64,000 bases of DNA from Orthonyx spaldingii (Eukaryota; Chordata; Aves; Passeriformes; Orthonychidae): positions 1 to 64,000 of the forward strand of contig VZTJ01003246.1 in NCBI GenBank assembly GCA_013397795.1. Direction: 5' to 3'. Made by a program: the position numbers and the translations under genes. Each line of letters opens with the position of its first letter. The stretch's first letter is position 1. Positions 1 to 13,650 of this stretch are shown here, piece after piece. Under the pieces are notes generated by a model, which was not told where the DNA came from, did not search any database, and saw only the letters and a list, made by a program, of their open reading frames with translations.

Positions 1-3000
1 CTGGGTAAACCCACGACAACAGCGAACATTTCAATGGATTACACAAGATGTGATGTGGCCTTGCTTTTCTTCTCTTTGTTCCACTGAGCACAACTGCTCT
101 AATTTCTTTGGCATCTAAGGGAGCAAACCCAGAGATGCTGCGATGTAGGGAGAAGGGAAACCATGGAGTGAGGCATTCTGTTCACTAGAAGGAGGGGCAG
201 GGCTTAGGTGCCCTATCATGGACCATGGCAGAGGCAGCTTGAGCATCATGAGATCCCAGAGGGGAGGATGTACCTCTGCTTCATGGGTCAAGCATGCAAG
301 AACAAAACAAATCACAACTTCCGTGAGGGCTCAGACTTGTCAGCACTGCGTAAGCCTACCATTAGTGCCTTTAACTCTGAGTGTCACTTATGTGCTAGGG
401 CTCTTTTATGCTTCCCTTTCCTGTTTGCAGAGGCTTGTTTAATTTTACTAACGACTCCGAATGAAGATAAGGCCCCTGTGTGTAATAACAGACTAAAATT
501 AAACTTCAAACAAATTATCTGTTAGGGTTTAGGAAAATCTTATCTGGGGAGGAATTAATCCTTGCAGCTTGTTTTGGGGCTTTAGCAGGCCACCAGGGAT
601 TTGAAAGAGAAGAATTTTTCAGGCTGGAATATACACAGCAACTGGAACAATGCGCATAATTCCGTGGATATGATAAAAAGAGAAAAAAATCCCAAAAAGA
701 CACATAAACATCTGAAGTGTAGCATGAACTGACTGCAAACCAAATGCAGCTGCTGTAGATCAGCAGCTGTCACTGTCAAAGCCCTGGTCTCTTTGTGACT
801 GATGTCCGTGCTTCCTTCGTCACGTCTGCGTGTGAGGACAATTCTGTAAGTCAGCTCTTATGCCCTAGTGCTCCCTGCTGCAGGGTTTGGAAACCAGCCA
901 TTGCACCCTCCCAGTGACGTCAGGGTGCTCTGAGAAGATGATGTTGCTCAGTCCAGCCTATTAATCTAATCAACACAGAAGGGGCAAGAAGTGCCCGTGG
1001 GGGTTACTTTGCTGAAAAATGCTCATGTGGCTCAGCCTGCTGTTGGGAATAGGATGAGAGGTTCCCATTCAAATGAGGCTGCAAGAGACTGGGAAAAGTC
1101 AGCCCCATTTGAATGCTACCACCCCATAAAGTCTTGAGGGATGTAGTCCCAGGAACGATTTCAGACTAACACTTTAGTTCTACTTCACTCCCCTGCAAGT
1201 AATCCTTATGACAGACAACAAAGACAAAGACAAAGACAGGAAGATCTCTTGAAATACCTTCTTACCCTCATACCACAGAAATACCTCAAATTTCCTTTTG
1301 CAAGAGATTCCTGGTAGAGGTCTTCCATCTTTTTCTGTTCCATTCATTTTTTTTTCTTTCATCTTAGCTGTCCATGCCAGCTGTAGGGTGAAAGAGCTGT
1401 AGTAAGAAGGAATAAGAGACAAAAAGAGCTTTAAGAGCCAGTAGGAAATAAATGGGTGGTCTTTGGAAGCATAAACTAGACCAATAGTGAGGAAAATCAC
1501 AGGGCAAAAAGTCCAGTGTTTACTGTTTTGTGGTTTTCTTAAACATATTTTTCTTGCAGTTCTGGGGGCATAGATTATGCAGAGTTCAGAGTGAAAAGCC
1601 CTCTCAGAACTGTGCAGCAGTACTAGAAGAGAAACTATGTGACCACATTGTCTCAAATTTCCGTTATCCTCAACCACACAATGGGGTAAGATGCAAGTCT
1701 TAGGTGGAAATATGCAGTGCCTGAACTCTGCAAAGGTTTTCACAGAATCCACTGTGTATTGCACTACTCTTTTGGGAGTATCTGACTACATTGCCATGCT
1801 GTCAGATTTTTATGGTTTGGGGTACTTAGAGCAACCAAGTGAGTAATAGAATGGGCTAAACCTGCATTCTGAAACCCCAGAAGATTGAAAGCACCCACTG
1901 TGGGTGTCCAAAACATCTGACTGTATTCCCTGAAGCTGTTTATGAAGAGAGATATCTTCTTGACAGAAGCAAATGCAGTCAGAAGCTCAGAACACAGCAG
2001 GAAAGCATGTACAAATAAAGAGCAAAACATCCATTCTCCCTCTTTGATAGTTGGTTTAGATTCCTTCCCATCCATGTAGACAATAACTCTTCGGCCACTC
2101 TCCCTTCCCATCAACTCTTCCCTCTTCACAATTTGCAGCAGTAGTCCTTTGGTATTTGAAGGTCTGTTTCCCACCTGAAGAGTTTCAAGTTACTTCTTGA
2201 CCTACCATAATTATGCACTTTACTAGGAAGTTAAACAGCTGAGAACTCACTGAAGTCTAGCTCTGCTGTCCTCCCCAGCCAGCACCATCTCTGCAGAGGT
2301 TCACATCTGCATGGTTGCTCCATCCTATCTCTGGGCCTGGGCTGCATCAAGAGAGGAGTGGAGACAGCTTAGCACAATGTGTGGTCTGCCTGGTCAGAAA
2401 CCATCTCTGTCTCCAGAACAGGGCTCCCTCCACTACTGAGTGGCTCATGACCCCATATTGCTTATCATAAATCTCAGGTGTCAACAGAGGAATTGAGAAC
2501 TAGGGAAGGAAAAATCTTTAATGTTTTCATCCCAAAGAGTCAGAAAGGAAAAAGGAGGACCTCTACTTCTGAAGCTTCTGCCAAGGACACCAAATTTACA
2601 GTCACTGAAGCACAGTGGCACACTTGCATCAGTGCACAGTGCAATGATGCCCAGCCCAAAAAACCCTGTGCAGCATGCAGACCCGAGGATCTAACAGTCC
2701 AGAAGTGCTGTGTTGATGCAGTACTTTGTCTCAGTCATGAACCCCTGTCAGGTGGGCAAATTTCCCTGGTCTCCCATTCTTGGTCCCCAGCAGTGCTGCA
2801 ATCACACAGATCAAAAGTGTTGCTCTTGGTGTTTGTCTTACCTAGCTAACCATTGGCCTGGAAGAAAACCAACCGCAGTGTCCAACAGCTGAAGTTGTTC
2901 TTTCATGCTATTTCTTGAAAGGCATTTAACAACCTGTTAGTAAACACTACCTGCACGGTCTTTCTCAGTAGGCAGCCAAGCAGGATGAGACAGAAATCCC

Positions 3001-6000
3001 TAGCAACATGCAGTAATTTTTCAGTCCAGACTTTAACTGAGCACAGAGGTCACTACTGGGCAATCTCTAGTCCATGCAAAAGGAGTATGTAATCTTGACA
3101 ACACTTCAAATGTGTTCTAACCTGGAGAGTGAAAGAGTAGAGACAAGAGGTTAAGTAGTTTGGTGTGCTGAACTCATGGTGTAATAAACCAGCTCTTTTT
3201 TACCTTCAGTTTCCATCTATAACACCCATACAGGTCTTGACAACAAATATCATATGTTTTATTGTGATGGATATTACTTGCAAAAGGCAAATATGTTTCC
3301 AAAGGATTGAATTTGCTACCATGGGAGACAACGTAAATAATTTGGGGTTAAATACAAAGAGACGAAAGCTCTCTTGTTAGAATAAATACAGTCTCACTGC
3401 TTTGCATTCTGTTTTAGAGGGTTCATGAATATCTTTGTTTCCTGTAACCTTGTATGTTATTGAAAAAGATCTTTCATTTGCTTCTACTCTTTGCAATTTC
3501 TTTAGATATTCTATTTCCTTGTATCTGCAGAAACTGAGCTGTTTGTTGTGTGCTTGACAAACCATCAATACCTACATGTGAAAGATTTCAGAGAGAGAAG
3601 AAACAGTAAAAAACCAGAAGATAGGATCCTTTTCTAATCATTTTTCCTTTGATTTTCAGACATTTGTATAATAGGATGTATCCAACAGTGAATTTTTCTG
3701 AAAATACATTTAAACTGAACAAATTCACATTTGATTTTTTGACACTAGAAATAAACTTGGTGAAAAAACTAGTCTGTCTTGCTCAGAAGCTACCTCAGAC
3801 TGAATCTGTATTTTGATTTGAGGGCACGAAACAAAAATACAGGATTCTGCAGGATTGATACCTACTGCAGGTCATGCCTGTAACTGGAGGGTTGCTCAGC
3901 ACACCGAGGTGGCACATTTCAGTACCTACTCAAGATCGTGCTGCAAAAAGCAGGGAGTGTGGAAAGACGCTGTGGGCATCCTTCCTACTTTCCCCCACAA
4001 AATGATTTGTAACTGTGCTGTGCTTTGGTTTCTTGGTGACAACAATTGCCAGGTTTTACCAAATAAAGGAAGAGAAGGCCCAAACCCCATCGGTCAGGGT
4101 TTGCACCAAGAGGAACAATCTTCCTCCCAGTTTATCTTGCTGAATTGTTCATGTAAATCAGGTGTTTCTGACTGAAATTTGTTTTGTACAAAATAAGGTA
4201 GAGGAGCAGTTGCCACATGCTGGTGCCATCCTCAGGTGGGAGGAGCTGCTCCCCAAGGAGCTCCTATTTCAGTTTTCTGTTGCTTGGAAGAATTTAAATC
4301 CACTGCTGATAACACTGTCTTTTCCCCAAAGACCTGGGCACCCTTAGATGCTGCCTGTGTCAAATAACTACCCATTGCTTCCAAGAAAAAAAGGGTGTTG
4401 CTTATCTATTCTCATTTCTAAGTGTGGGCTCTGGGGAGCATCAGGACTGGAATCCAGACCCTGTCTCCCCTTGGGATTGGGGAGGGTTGACCTTTCCTAC
4501 CACCCAAGCTGTTACAAATAATAGAGAGCCCGATAAGCATTCCCCTTAGCCCATCCATGGGGAGACAACTGTCAGCAACTCATGACTTACCTCAGATGGA
4601 AGGACTTGTGACATTTTGTCACAGTTATTATGACCCTAGATAATTTCTACAGTGTTTATGTCAGTGTTCATGGATAACTACAGATAGTTGGTGTTCTTCG
4701 GCTTAAAGGGTAAATCCTGAGCTGGCTGTCAGTGTAGACAAGTGAAGGTGAAGTACAGCAGGGTACCCATAGATGAGCCTGAGATGTTTTTAGTGAAGAC
4801 AAACTTTGTGCCTTGGGCTGCACTTGGGAGCAGTACGAGTGACTCACCCTCTTCCCTAAATTATAGCACTACGTGGGGCATGCATCAGACATTAGCAAGC
4901 TCCCAGTTATTCCAGAAGTGAGTGTGCTGTGCCAACTCATTACTTCCTAAATAGCTCCGGTGTCAGTGCTGAGTGGTGACTTAACTGACTGCTGACATTC
5001 ACTACAAGGTCACTAAGCTAAGTCTATACTTAGGAACACTTTGGTGCTGCAAATGACATGGAATTGATTTAATCTATACAATGCTTTGTCTCTGATGATC
5101 CTTTCTATCACAGGTCTGACCAACATGGACAACAAAGGCAGAAGACACAATTAATATTCAGTTCACTAACTAAAACCCAGAGAGGAGTCTCAGTAAAGCA
5201 AACACTAAAGACAATACCAGTAAGGAATAGAATACCAGCTGAAAATGTGAACATTCCTGCATTTTTTCCTGTGGAATCTAGTGTGCCTCTATTATGACTG
5301 CAGCAAATATGCAGCATTTCTCACTGCAGACAGCTCTTCTTGATTTGCACAGCTCTCTCCACAGTCCACATACTGCTCATGGATCCTTCCCTGTCAGTGC
5401 TCACTGAAGTGGATCTCCCTGAAAAGGCCCAGCGCCTATGGCCAGATGACAAAGACATATACAGCTCCATTTGGCAGCCTTGAGCTTTCAGCATCTTCAT
5501 AAACTCCCAAATTCAAAAGGTAATTCTCATTCCCCTACTCCTACAGCTGTTAGCACATCAGCAAGTAACTGGTGCCAAGCTACAAGAACCTCTTTGTTCT
5601 TCTCTGCCGCCACACCAAAGGGCCATGATTGGCTCCAGCTGGCCCTCATTGATAGTCTATCAAAAATATCAAAAGACAAATTATCCTCAGCTGACCTGCA
5701 GATGTTGCTACCAGACACCCTACAACAATAAAGATAAATATCTCAGCTGTCATTTAAGGGGAAATGGCATATGGTTCTTCAAGTCTGATGATTCAGACAT
5801 CATAATCTCCCAGCAATTATGAAGACAGAAGCAAAGAAAGAAAATTGAAAGAAGATAAACCCTGTATTACCTTCCATTTTACCCCCAAATCTGTCTTCAT
5901 CTATGTCTGAGAAAAGCAAAGGGACCAATCACTATTTGTTACTAGCAAGGCAGCACAGGATTGGCAAGTGCGTCTGCACATATGTACATTCTGTTTCAAG

Positions 6001-7840
6001 GCAAGGGTGGCAAAAAGGTATTAAACTGTCAGTTTGTTCTGTATTTCACTTTATTCTCTTGGCTTAGGTCACGTACATCCTTACTGCACATTGAAACAAA
6101 CCATGTGGGAGCCATGTATCTCCTGCAATGCTGGAGTGGGATGGCTCAGGCACACCAGCTGCCTGCACCTCTGTATTTGCTCTATCATACAGGGTGGGAC
6201 TGGAATTCAGCATGGATGTGAGCACAGCCCTCTCCACACAGTTGTCATCCAGGATTTCTTTATCATTTTTCAGCTCAAAAGCAGTGAATGTTGTTGTTTG
6301 TTGGGGTTTTTTTTATTCTACCTGCACCCATCTTCAGCTAGAAATACACTCCAAGCTCATCCAGTCTGTGTTGTGACAGAGAAGGAGACCTGGCCAGGCT
6401 TTCACAGTCCCAACTGTGTGAGGGTTTATAGGACAAGCCCCAAATATTACAAATCATAAAAATTGGGTGGTAGATATTCCTCAGATAGTGGTAGCTGCAG
6501 TAAGTTTGTGGGAAGTAACTGCATGACTCTGTAGTTACTCACTTCATTAAGTCTTAATTGTAACTATTGCAAGGTGCAACCCCAGCACCATAATCAGATC
6601 CTGAGGTGACAGAGGCACAGATAATTGTAATGAGCCTGCCTCTGAAATGAAAGGCCTGCAGTTTTCTCCCCAGATGCTAATGGCACAAAGCAGAGTCAGA
6701 AAATGCTGTCAGCAGGAACCAGGAGAAGATGGGGATCCAAGGAGACCCCTGGGGTTCAGAGTTTGCAAACAAATAGTAGGCAGATGCCATTAACCAGGGT
6801 TGCTGATTTAACTTCTGTTTCCTCTGTCTATTTCTAGCTTGCTCTCAGAAGCACCCCAAGTAAACCTACACCATCCTGGCTTCATTGTTTTCCATAAAAC
6901 TCTGGAAAAACTTTTTTCCATCCTGGCAAGACCAAAAAGAAAGAAACAGAAGAGAGAGATTAATCCACATGCAGCTCTCTCCTTCCATGTGCCAGCCCAG
7001 GCTCCATCCACATTGACCCCACCAGCTCTGGGTGGTGAGTATTTTCTTGACCCCCTGGCCTTTCATTCATGGGACTAAAATGAAGAATTAACTGTCAGGG
7101 CACACCTGCAACTGGAGGATGAGTCAGCCCCAAGGGGCTGCTGAGTCAGAAGAACTGAAACAGCCACTGAAGTTGGAAAATGAGCATTCTATTACAATCC
7201 AATGCTAATGTCCAAGTAGGAAATAGAAATGAACTTTGGAATAGAAGTCAACAATTACAAATGAATAAAAATGGGAGCAATGCTACCAGAAGCCCTTCAT
7301 TCTGGTGATGTCATGGTTCCCAAATGCCCTTCAGAAATGCAAATTACCTACAATGTAATAAAAAGGGCATTTTCTAGAGTGTGCAGAGCTTGCATAGTTT
7401 AATTAAGCATAAACTAGGGTGACTCTTGAAAGGAAAATGATGTGGATTGCATTCTCTGGGTGACCTTGGAAAGGCACTTATAACTTTCTCTACACAGCAA
7501 TTAAGTAAACTCACACTTCATATGCTGTCACTCCTATTCCTTTCCTTTATTTAGAGAGATATTTTTTGTTCTCTCAGATTCCCTGATCTCACATTGATTT
7601 ATCTCTGTGCTTAGAAAATGAGATTTGTTTCCTTCAAGGTAACTAAACATGGGTCTACAGCCTCACCATCTCAAGTTTTCTAATCTCTACTTTAATACTA
7701 CTTATATTAAACTTCTGGTTTAATATAAACCTGCTTTCCTTGCTTCCCACCAAGTTCTACCTAGGCTACCTCACTGACATGGCAAAACTGGAATAAGGAG
7801 ATGCCTACAGAAACTTCTCATTCAATCTTTCCAAGACCAA
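1..7840. other. Intergenic region left of first CR1
   Basis: No gene, RNA gene or repeat family recognised. The longest open frame (194 codons, minus strand, 1180-1764) has no domain and low-complexity hydrophobic and serine runs. In human the next gene here would be CCDC149 on the same strand; none of its coiled-coil exons was seen. Confidence 0.6.
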
Positions 7841-7844
7841 CCTA

Positions 7845-8985
7845 GTGTCCTTTTCTGATGGAGTGACTGTGTCAATAGACAAAGGAAGAACTACAGGTGC
7901 CATCTATCTGGTCTTCTGTAAAGTCTTTGATATGGTTCCCCACTACATCCTTCCCTCTAAATTGGAGTGAGATGGATTTGATGAGTGGATTGTTTGGTGG
8001 ATGAGGAATTGGTTGTATGGTCACATCCAGAGGGTAGAGGACAATGGCTCAATGTCTGGATGGGGATCAGTGAGAAGTGGTGTCCCTCAGGAGTCTATAC
8101 TGGGACCAGGACAGTTTAATATCTTCATTAGTGACATAGACAAAGCAATCGAGTGCACCCTCAACAAATTTGCTGATGACACCGAGCTGAGTGGTGCTGT
8201 TGACACAACTGAAGGATGGAATGCAATGCAGAGGGACCTGGACAAGCTCAAGAAGGAGGCTCAAGGGAATCCCATGAGGTTCAAGACCAAGTGCAAGGTG
8301 CTGCACGTGGGTCATGGAAACCCCCGGAATCAACACAGGCTGGGGAATGAAGGGATTGAGACCAGCCTTGCAGAGAAGGACTTGGGGTCACTGGAGGTTG
8401 AAAAGCTGGACATGAGCCAATAGTGTGTGCTTGAAGGCTAGGAAGCAAACGGTATTTTGGGCTGCATCAAAAGAAACTGGCCAGCAGGCTGAGGGAGGTG
8501 TTTCTCCCGTTCCACTCTGCTCTGGTGAGACCCCACCAGCCATGTGGTTCCCAGCAGAGGAAGGACATTGACCTGTTGGAGCAAATCCAAAGGAGGGCCA
8601 CAAAAATGATCATGGGGCTGGAGCACCGCTCCTATGAAGACAGTCAGAGAGTTGAGTGATGCTCAGCCTGGAGGAGGCTATGGGGAGACCTCACTGTGTC
8701 CTTTCAGTACTGAAAGGAGGCCTATAAGAAAGATGGAGACAGACTTTTTAGTAGGGCCTGTAGCAATAGGACAAGGGGTAATGGTCTTATGCTAAAAGAG
8801 CACAAATTCAGAGTAGATGGAAGAAATTTTTTAAGTAAGGGTGGTGTAACACTGCAACAGGTTGCCCAGAGAGGTGATGGATGCCCCATCCTTGGAAACG
8901 TTCAAGGTCAGGTTGGACAGGGCTCTGAGCAACTTGATGTAGTTGAAGATGTCCCTGCTAATGGTGAGCATGTTGGACTCCTCTT
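7845..8985 (+). mobile_element. CR1 LINE fragment (3' part of RT ORF plus 3' UTR)
   Basis: About 1.1 kb of CR1 sequence. It includes the RT palm region (GVPQESILGP at motif B, KFADDTELSG carrying the catalytic F-x-DD motif C) in an open frame at 8001-8423. CR1 3' sequence continues as far as 'tgagcaacttgatgtagttgaagatgtccc'-like text near 8970. Stops before 8001 and small indels after 8423 show it is dead. It is 5'-truncated, as is usual for CR1. Confidence 0.93.
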
Positions 8986-8989
8986 CACA

Positions 8990-11900
8990 CAATTCTGGGG
9001 CAAGAATGGCAATGGCTTATGGGGGAATTAGTACTGGGGGATAGATTAGGTTTTTGTAGTTTCTCTTTGAACTGTTTTCACAGTATCAGTCTCTTACTTT
9101 GTGGGGGATCTAACATCACGTGGCCAGCTGGTTTTGTCAGATTTGAAGGTCAGTTTTGAAGTCCATTAGGTCATCAAGCCTGCAGTTTCTCAAAGAAGAG
9201 GCTGACTGTATGGGGAATGCAAGAGTTGCCAAGTGCCTGGTTTGCCAGGAAGTAAAAAAAGAACCCAACCAGTGTTAGCAGCTCAGCTCCACTGCTTCTG
9301 GGATAGGGTGTGAAAAAGAAGTCTCAGTAATTCCTGGCTGTGAGCAGTGCTGCCAAGAGGGAGTGGTGGTAGCAGCTCACCTCTGTGGGCCAAGAGTGAG
9401 TGGGACTGAGGGATGAGTGGGACTCTTACAGCTGTTCTTACACATCTGCCTTTAGCTTGAGTTTTCAAAAAGACCCTGCTCTGTCTTCGCCTTGAAATTT
9501 GACCATCCTGCATTGCTCTTTGGGAATGCTTTTCTCTTGGTATCTTGCTATGACTTTCATAGAGCAATAGATATTTTCCAAGGAAGATTTGAAGAATGTG
9601 GTAATGGGTGGAAAAAAAATGTTCACCTAGCAAGGGCAGAGAAAGCAGGGGAAGGTAGGTGGAGAAACAGTGCTGATTTGCAACTGATGTTTGAGCTATG
9701 ATGGAGTTTCAGTGAACCACACCACAAGGGCTGCTGACTCATAAAAAGGTGGAATACCCAAAAGGAAAGTAATGATCCCAGCAATTGCATCCCATTATGG
9801 TATGTCAGACATGTCTTTGATTGCACAAGCCTATAATTAGTTAGAGAGTTGTGCTGTTTCTGAAGAACTAAAAGGAAACAAAAGAATTATTCCCTGTGTT
9901 AGTGACTAGCAGGATCAGTGGCTAACACTCAAGGATTGCTTTAAATAAAGTGTATTCACTGCTGATTTATTTTTTTCAATTTCAGAGTAAATGTCAATGA
10001 TTCAGTAAAATTTAACAAATCTTAAGGGACCCCAGAGTAAAGATCTGAAAATCAATGTTAGGGCTTGGTTCCTATTTACTCAGCATATAAGAAATCCACT
10101 TAAGTATCTTAAGGGGTTTTAAAAAAATTATTATTATTATTATTTTGAAAATTAAGATCTCTTTACTTTGTAGTAAGAAAGAACCGAGCTCATGAACAGA
10201 ACTCGCAGCAATAGTTGCATTACATACTTGCTAGCACTAGATGGGGTGTAAGGAAAGAGTGAAGGGGAAAATCAGGGAACAGCAAAACCTTGGAAGTCCG
10301 AACTATCTCAGGCACAGAAGAAAGATTTAACTAATCTGAGCAAGGCTTCCTCCACCTTGTCAAAAGCAAAATCCACCATAAATAGACAGGGACCCGTTTG
10401 CCCACCCTGTCCGTTCCTCTGGCAGTGTGCATCCTCACAACATGGATATTTTAACACGCATGACGCACCCCTGTTAGTCACATTAACTACATTTTATTCA
10501 TATATTGAAAGAGTACATACACATGTCAGTAGCATAGATTGCATCAGCTCCTCCTTACTAAAAAAAGCTCAATGTATATACAACCTTAAAATGCTCCTGC
10601 TATAGCTAGTGCATGTTAAATCGATGCTTATATAAACTAATGTTCTTTACATAGATTTATGTATTTTAGAACATATTAAAAATTGTCGGTGGCATGTTCT
10701 GTTATCCTTTTTCACTGTCCTGATGGTCTAATGTTTTCAATGAATTATGGATATGCATATTTTATTTACTATTCAAGACAATTTCTATTACAGAATATAG
10801 GTCATGAAGACAAACCTGTGGGTGCATTTGGAAAGGCAAAGTATTTTCAATGATTAGTGATTTCTGTTTTTATGCCTGCATCCTGAAGCTTTTTCTTGGG
10901 AGCAGGAAGAGCAGAACAAAGCTCTTTTTGAGATCTTGCCTTTGTTTAATCCTGTGAAAAATACCATAACCTTTCCTTAATCAATTGATGCTTTTTGTCC
11001 TCCCTCTTAGCTGCTTTGACCTCCTGTGCATGAACGCAGCAGAACAGGCAGGTCAGTGTCTGACTCCAGGCTCTTCCTGAAGCCAGGAGGGATGCTGAGC
11101 TGGGCTTTCTGACCAACCAACACAGCTACTCAGCAGAAGCAGCAGCCTGCCTGCAGAATTCATTTCCCTCACTCTCTTCTTCTGATCCCATGTGAATGAG
11201 CTAGACTCTTGCGGATCACTTTATCTTCTTTATTAAGCCTGTGCCTGCAGAGACCATTTTAATTTAATTCAACTTGATAGCCAAGTCTCAAAATCCCCTT
11301 TTGAAACAGTACAATCTCCTGGTACTCAATACACAAGCCTTTTTTCAACATCCTCTTGCTTCCCTTCAAGGATTCATTTTCTCTAAACTAGCTTTTCACT
11401 CTGACTGATGCCCCTGCCTGAGTGACCAGTACTCACAGTTGAGCCCTAAAAGAAAGAGCTGGTGCACTGAGAAATGCCACCCTCATCAGAATACCTAACT
11501 CTAGTTAAACTTGCATGCTTAGCAGAAAAGCAATACAAAATCCTTTCCCAAAACATAAGCTAAATAAATGTTGCTTGCCAGCCATATCCACTTTAAAAAG
11601 TAAACTGGTAACATGGTAAGAAATTACATTCACTGGCAGACATGAATCTCTTTGTTTTGTTAGATTTGTTAGCTTAATTCTAGGAGAGGTATTGCTAAAT
11701 CCTGTTGCAGAGGGTTGGTTTGCATCTACTGGTCTTGACTGAACCACTGGTACTAACACTGGGATTTGGAGGGCAGTGCTCAGTCCTCCAGAGGGTGGGA
11801 TGGGCCAGGCTGCCAGTGTAGTTAAGAACAAAACCAGGTTGAACACCTCTGCAGGAAAAAGAGCCCCCTAACACATAACTGAAAATCAGAATGAGTTATG

Positions 11901-12640
11901 TCTTTGACAGGCCAATAATAACTTCATTTCATAGCAGAGAGGCAAAAGCTGGGGAAGACTGTGGTATGCCAGGTCACTGGTAGGTTACGAGTCCTCACGG
12001 AAATCCTTATACACAATCCTCTTCTGCAGCACACTTCACACCTTGGAATTGGAAAGCCTGTGAGAACATCTCTGTTTGTGATAATAGGCTAGGGGACAAA
12101 TGTGAAACTCACTCAGCAGAAGGATGGTGAGATAGCTCTAAGTATGAAAGAATAAAGGACAGTTTCCTTTGCTCCTCCTGCTTTATGCAAAGTCTCCCTA
12201 TTATCCAAGGCAGCAGTGCAGTAGCAAGACATGATAAAACAACCTAGTAGGCTAAGTGGTATGGAAACTTAAAGAAATATGTTGTGTAAGTGAACAAACA
12301 AGAGCTCTGATACACAATTTTGTTGGGTAAGGGTGGCAAAGAGCCTTTCCATGAAAACAGTCCCTTGCTGTTATCCCGAGAGAGGCTCTGCATATCAGGA
12401 TTGCCGTATTTAGGATGACTGAATACCTTGGTCTGTAGCCACCAAAAACACCAATGCAGTACAGTCTGTCCACATACTCCTGTTTAACCTGCAATGGATT
12501 GGCAACCTGGCAACAGCCTGGACTTACCCAGTGGAAAGCCTTCTTGGAGGCAGGATTAGCTCTAGTGTGAAACAGCTCCAACTGCTTGGCTTCAGATCAC
12601 TTGGTGGTACTGAAGTCACAGTTAGACTTTAACCAGAAGC
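8990..12640. other. Intergenic region between CR1 and LGI2 3' end
   Basis: No gene recognised. It contains a short ATT trinucleotide run (10127-10145). The rest is unique, AT-rich sequence. Confidence 0.6.
10127..10145. repeat. (ATT)n short microsatellite
   Basis: About six ATT units following a run of A. A simple repeat with no other feature attached. Confidence 0.8.
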
Positions 12641-12646
12641 AGGATT

Positions 12647-13650
12647 CCCCAAACACAACTTTGATGTCCCAAACCTGAATTTATTGCTTATGAGCTGTGC
12701 TGGGGAGGGGAACGCCAGACAATGAATCACCTTGTGTACAGAGGAGCTACAACATAGAGTGCATCACTGGAGGTATGTGCTTTAGCTCTGCCTTCAGAAA
12801 TGAGAGTTCACAACAGAATAGCAAGTTAAAACACCCAGAATCTGCTGGGAAGCATCAGGAAAAGTATGAATTAGGGCAAAATGGGATGGATTGCTGGAAT
12901 ACCTATTAAAACAGAGAGCAGGTGGGATTTGTAGTTCATTCGTTCACAGCATCATGCATACCTCTGGTATTTTCTGTCTATGTTAACTTGTTGAGATGTC
13001 ACAGTCCTGAAGTGACACACTCCTCCTGGCTACCCAGTTACTGTGGGCTGGGCTACTTGTTATGCACAATTTGTTGCTGAAAAAAGGGGATAATGGAAGA
13101 AAAATGGCAATAAATTTTGACTCTCCCTTCAGTCTGCAAGGAATTAAAATGATGCCTTGGATTTACTGTGAACCAGAAAGACAGATTTTGAAGAGAAAAC
13201 TCAGTGTATTCTGGAATGGTCCAGTTTGCTTTTACAATTCATCAGCAACCATAAGGAACTGGCTCTAATATTAAAATTTACATTACTAAAACATTAGTTT
13301 AGGAGTCAAGATAATTTGATATGGCTCACTCTTCACTTTCTTTATGAGATGTTCAACTCAAGGTAAGTTTATGGATAAAATTTAGATCATTTTTCTCAGA
13401 TGTCAACATTAATCCTAATGCTCTGTACTCCTCTTTAAATCACTGCAGATTGCAAAGTGTCTTTGAAAAAAGATAAAATGGACATGTTATGCAGTAACCA
13501 AGTAAATGCAGTCCCTGATTAATATGCACATTTGAAAAGTTCAGAAAATGTCATCATACTCCATAGGTGCACCTTGTTTTTGGAAAGGTGTCTTTTTGTT
13601 TTGTTTGTATATAAATGTCATTCTACATAAATTTTCACTCCAGCAGCTTT
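12647..13650 (-). other. Probable LGI2 3' UTR
   Basis: Minus-strand sequence between the LGI2 TAA stop and the candidate cleavage region. It is AT-rich with no repeat family recognised. The extent depends on the polyadenylation call. Confidence 0.4.
12680..12685 (-). terminator. Candidate LGI2 polyadenylation signal AATAAA
   Basis: On the minus strand an AATAAA lies about 970 bases after the LGI2 stop. It is followed 20-30 bases later by a GT-rich stretch (GTTGTGTTTGGGG, complement of 12647-12659), the usual layout of a cleavage signal. No AATAAA was noticed closer to the stop. A longer 3' UTR with another site remains possible. Confidence 0.4.

Noticed and set aside
1180..1764. 194-codon minus-strand open frame
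   Set aside because: No recognisable domain, low-complexity hydrophobic/serine stretches, no splice or promoter context; the neighbouring 1764-2174 frame is similarly featureless.
1..12640. Search for 5' exons of CCDC149, the expected next gene
   Set aside because: No coiled-coil exon or CpG-rich first exon seen; the gene probably lies outside the window.
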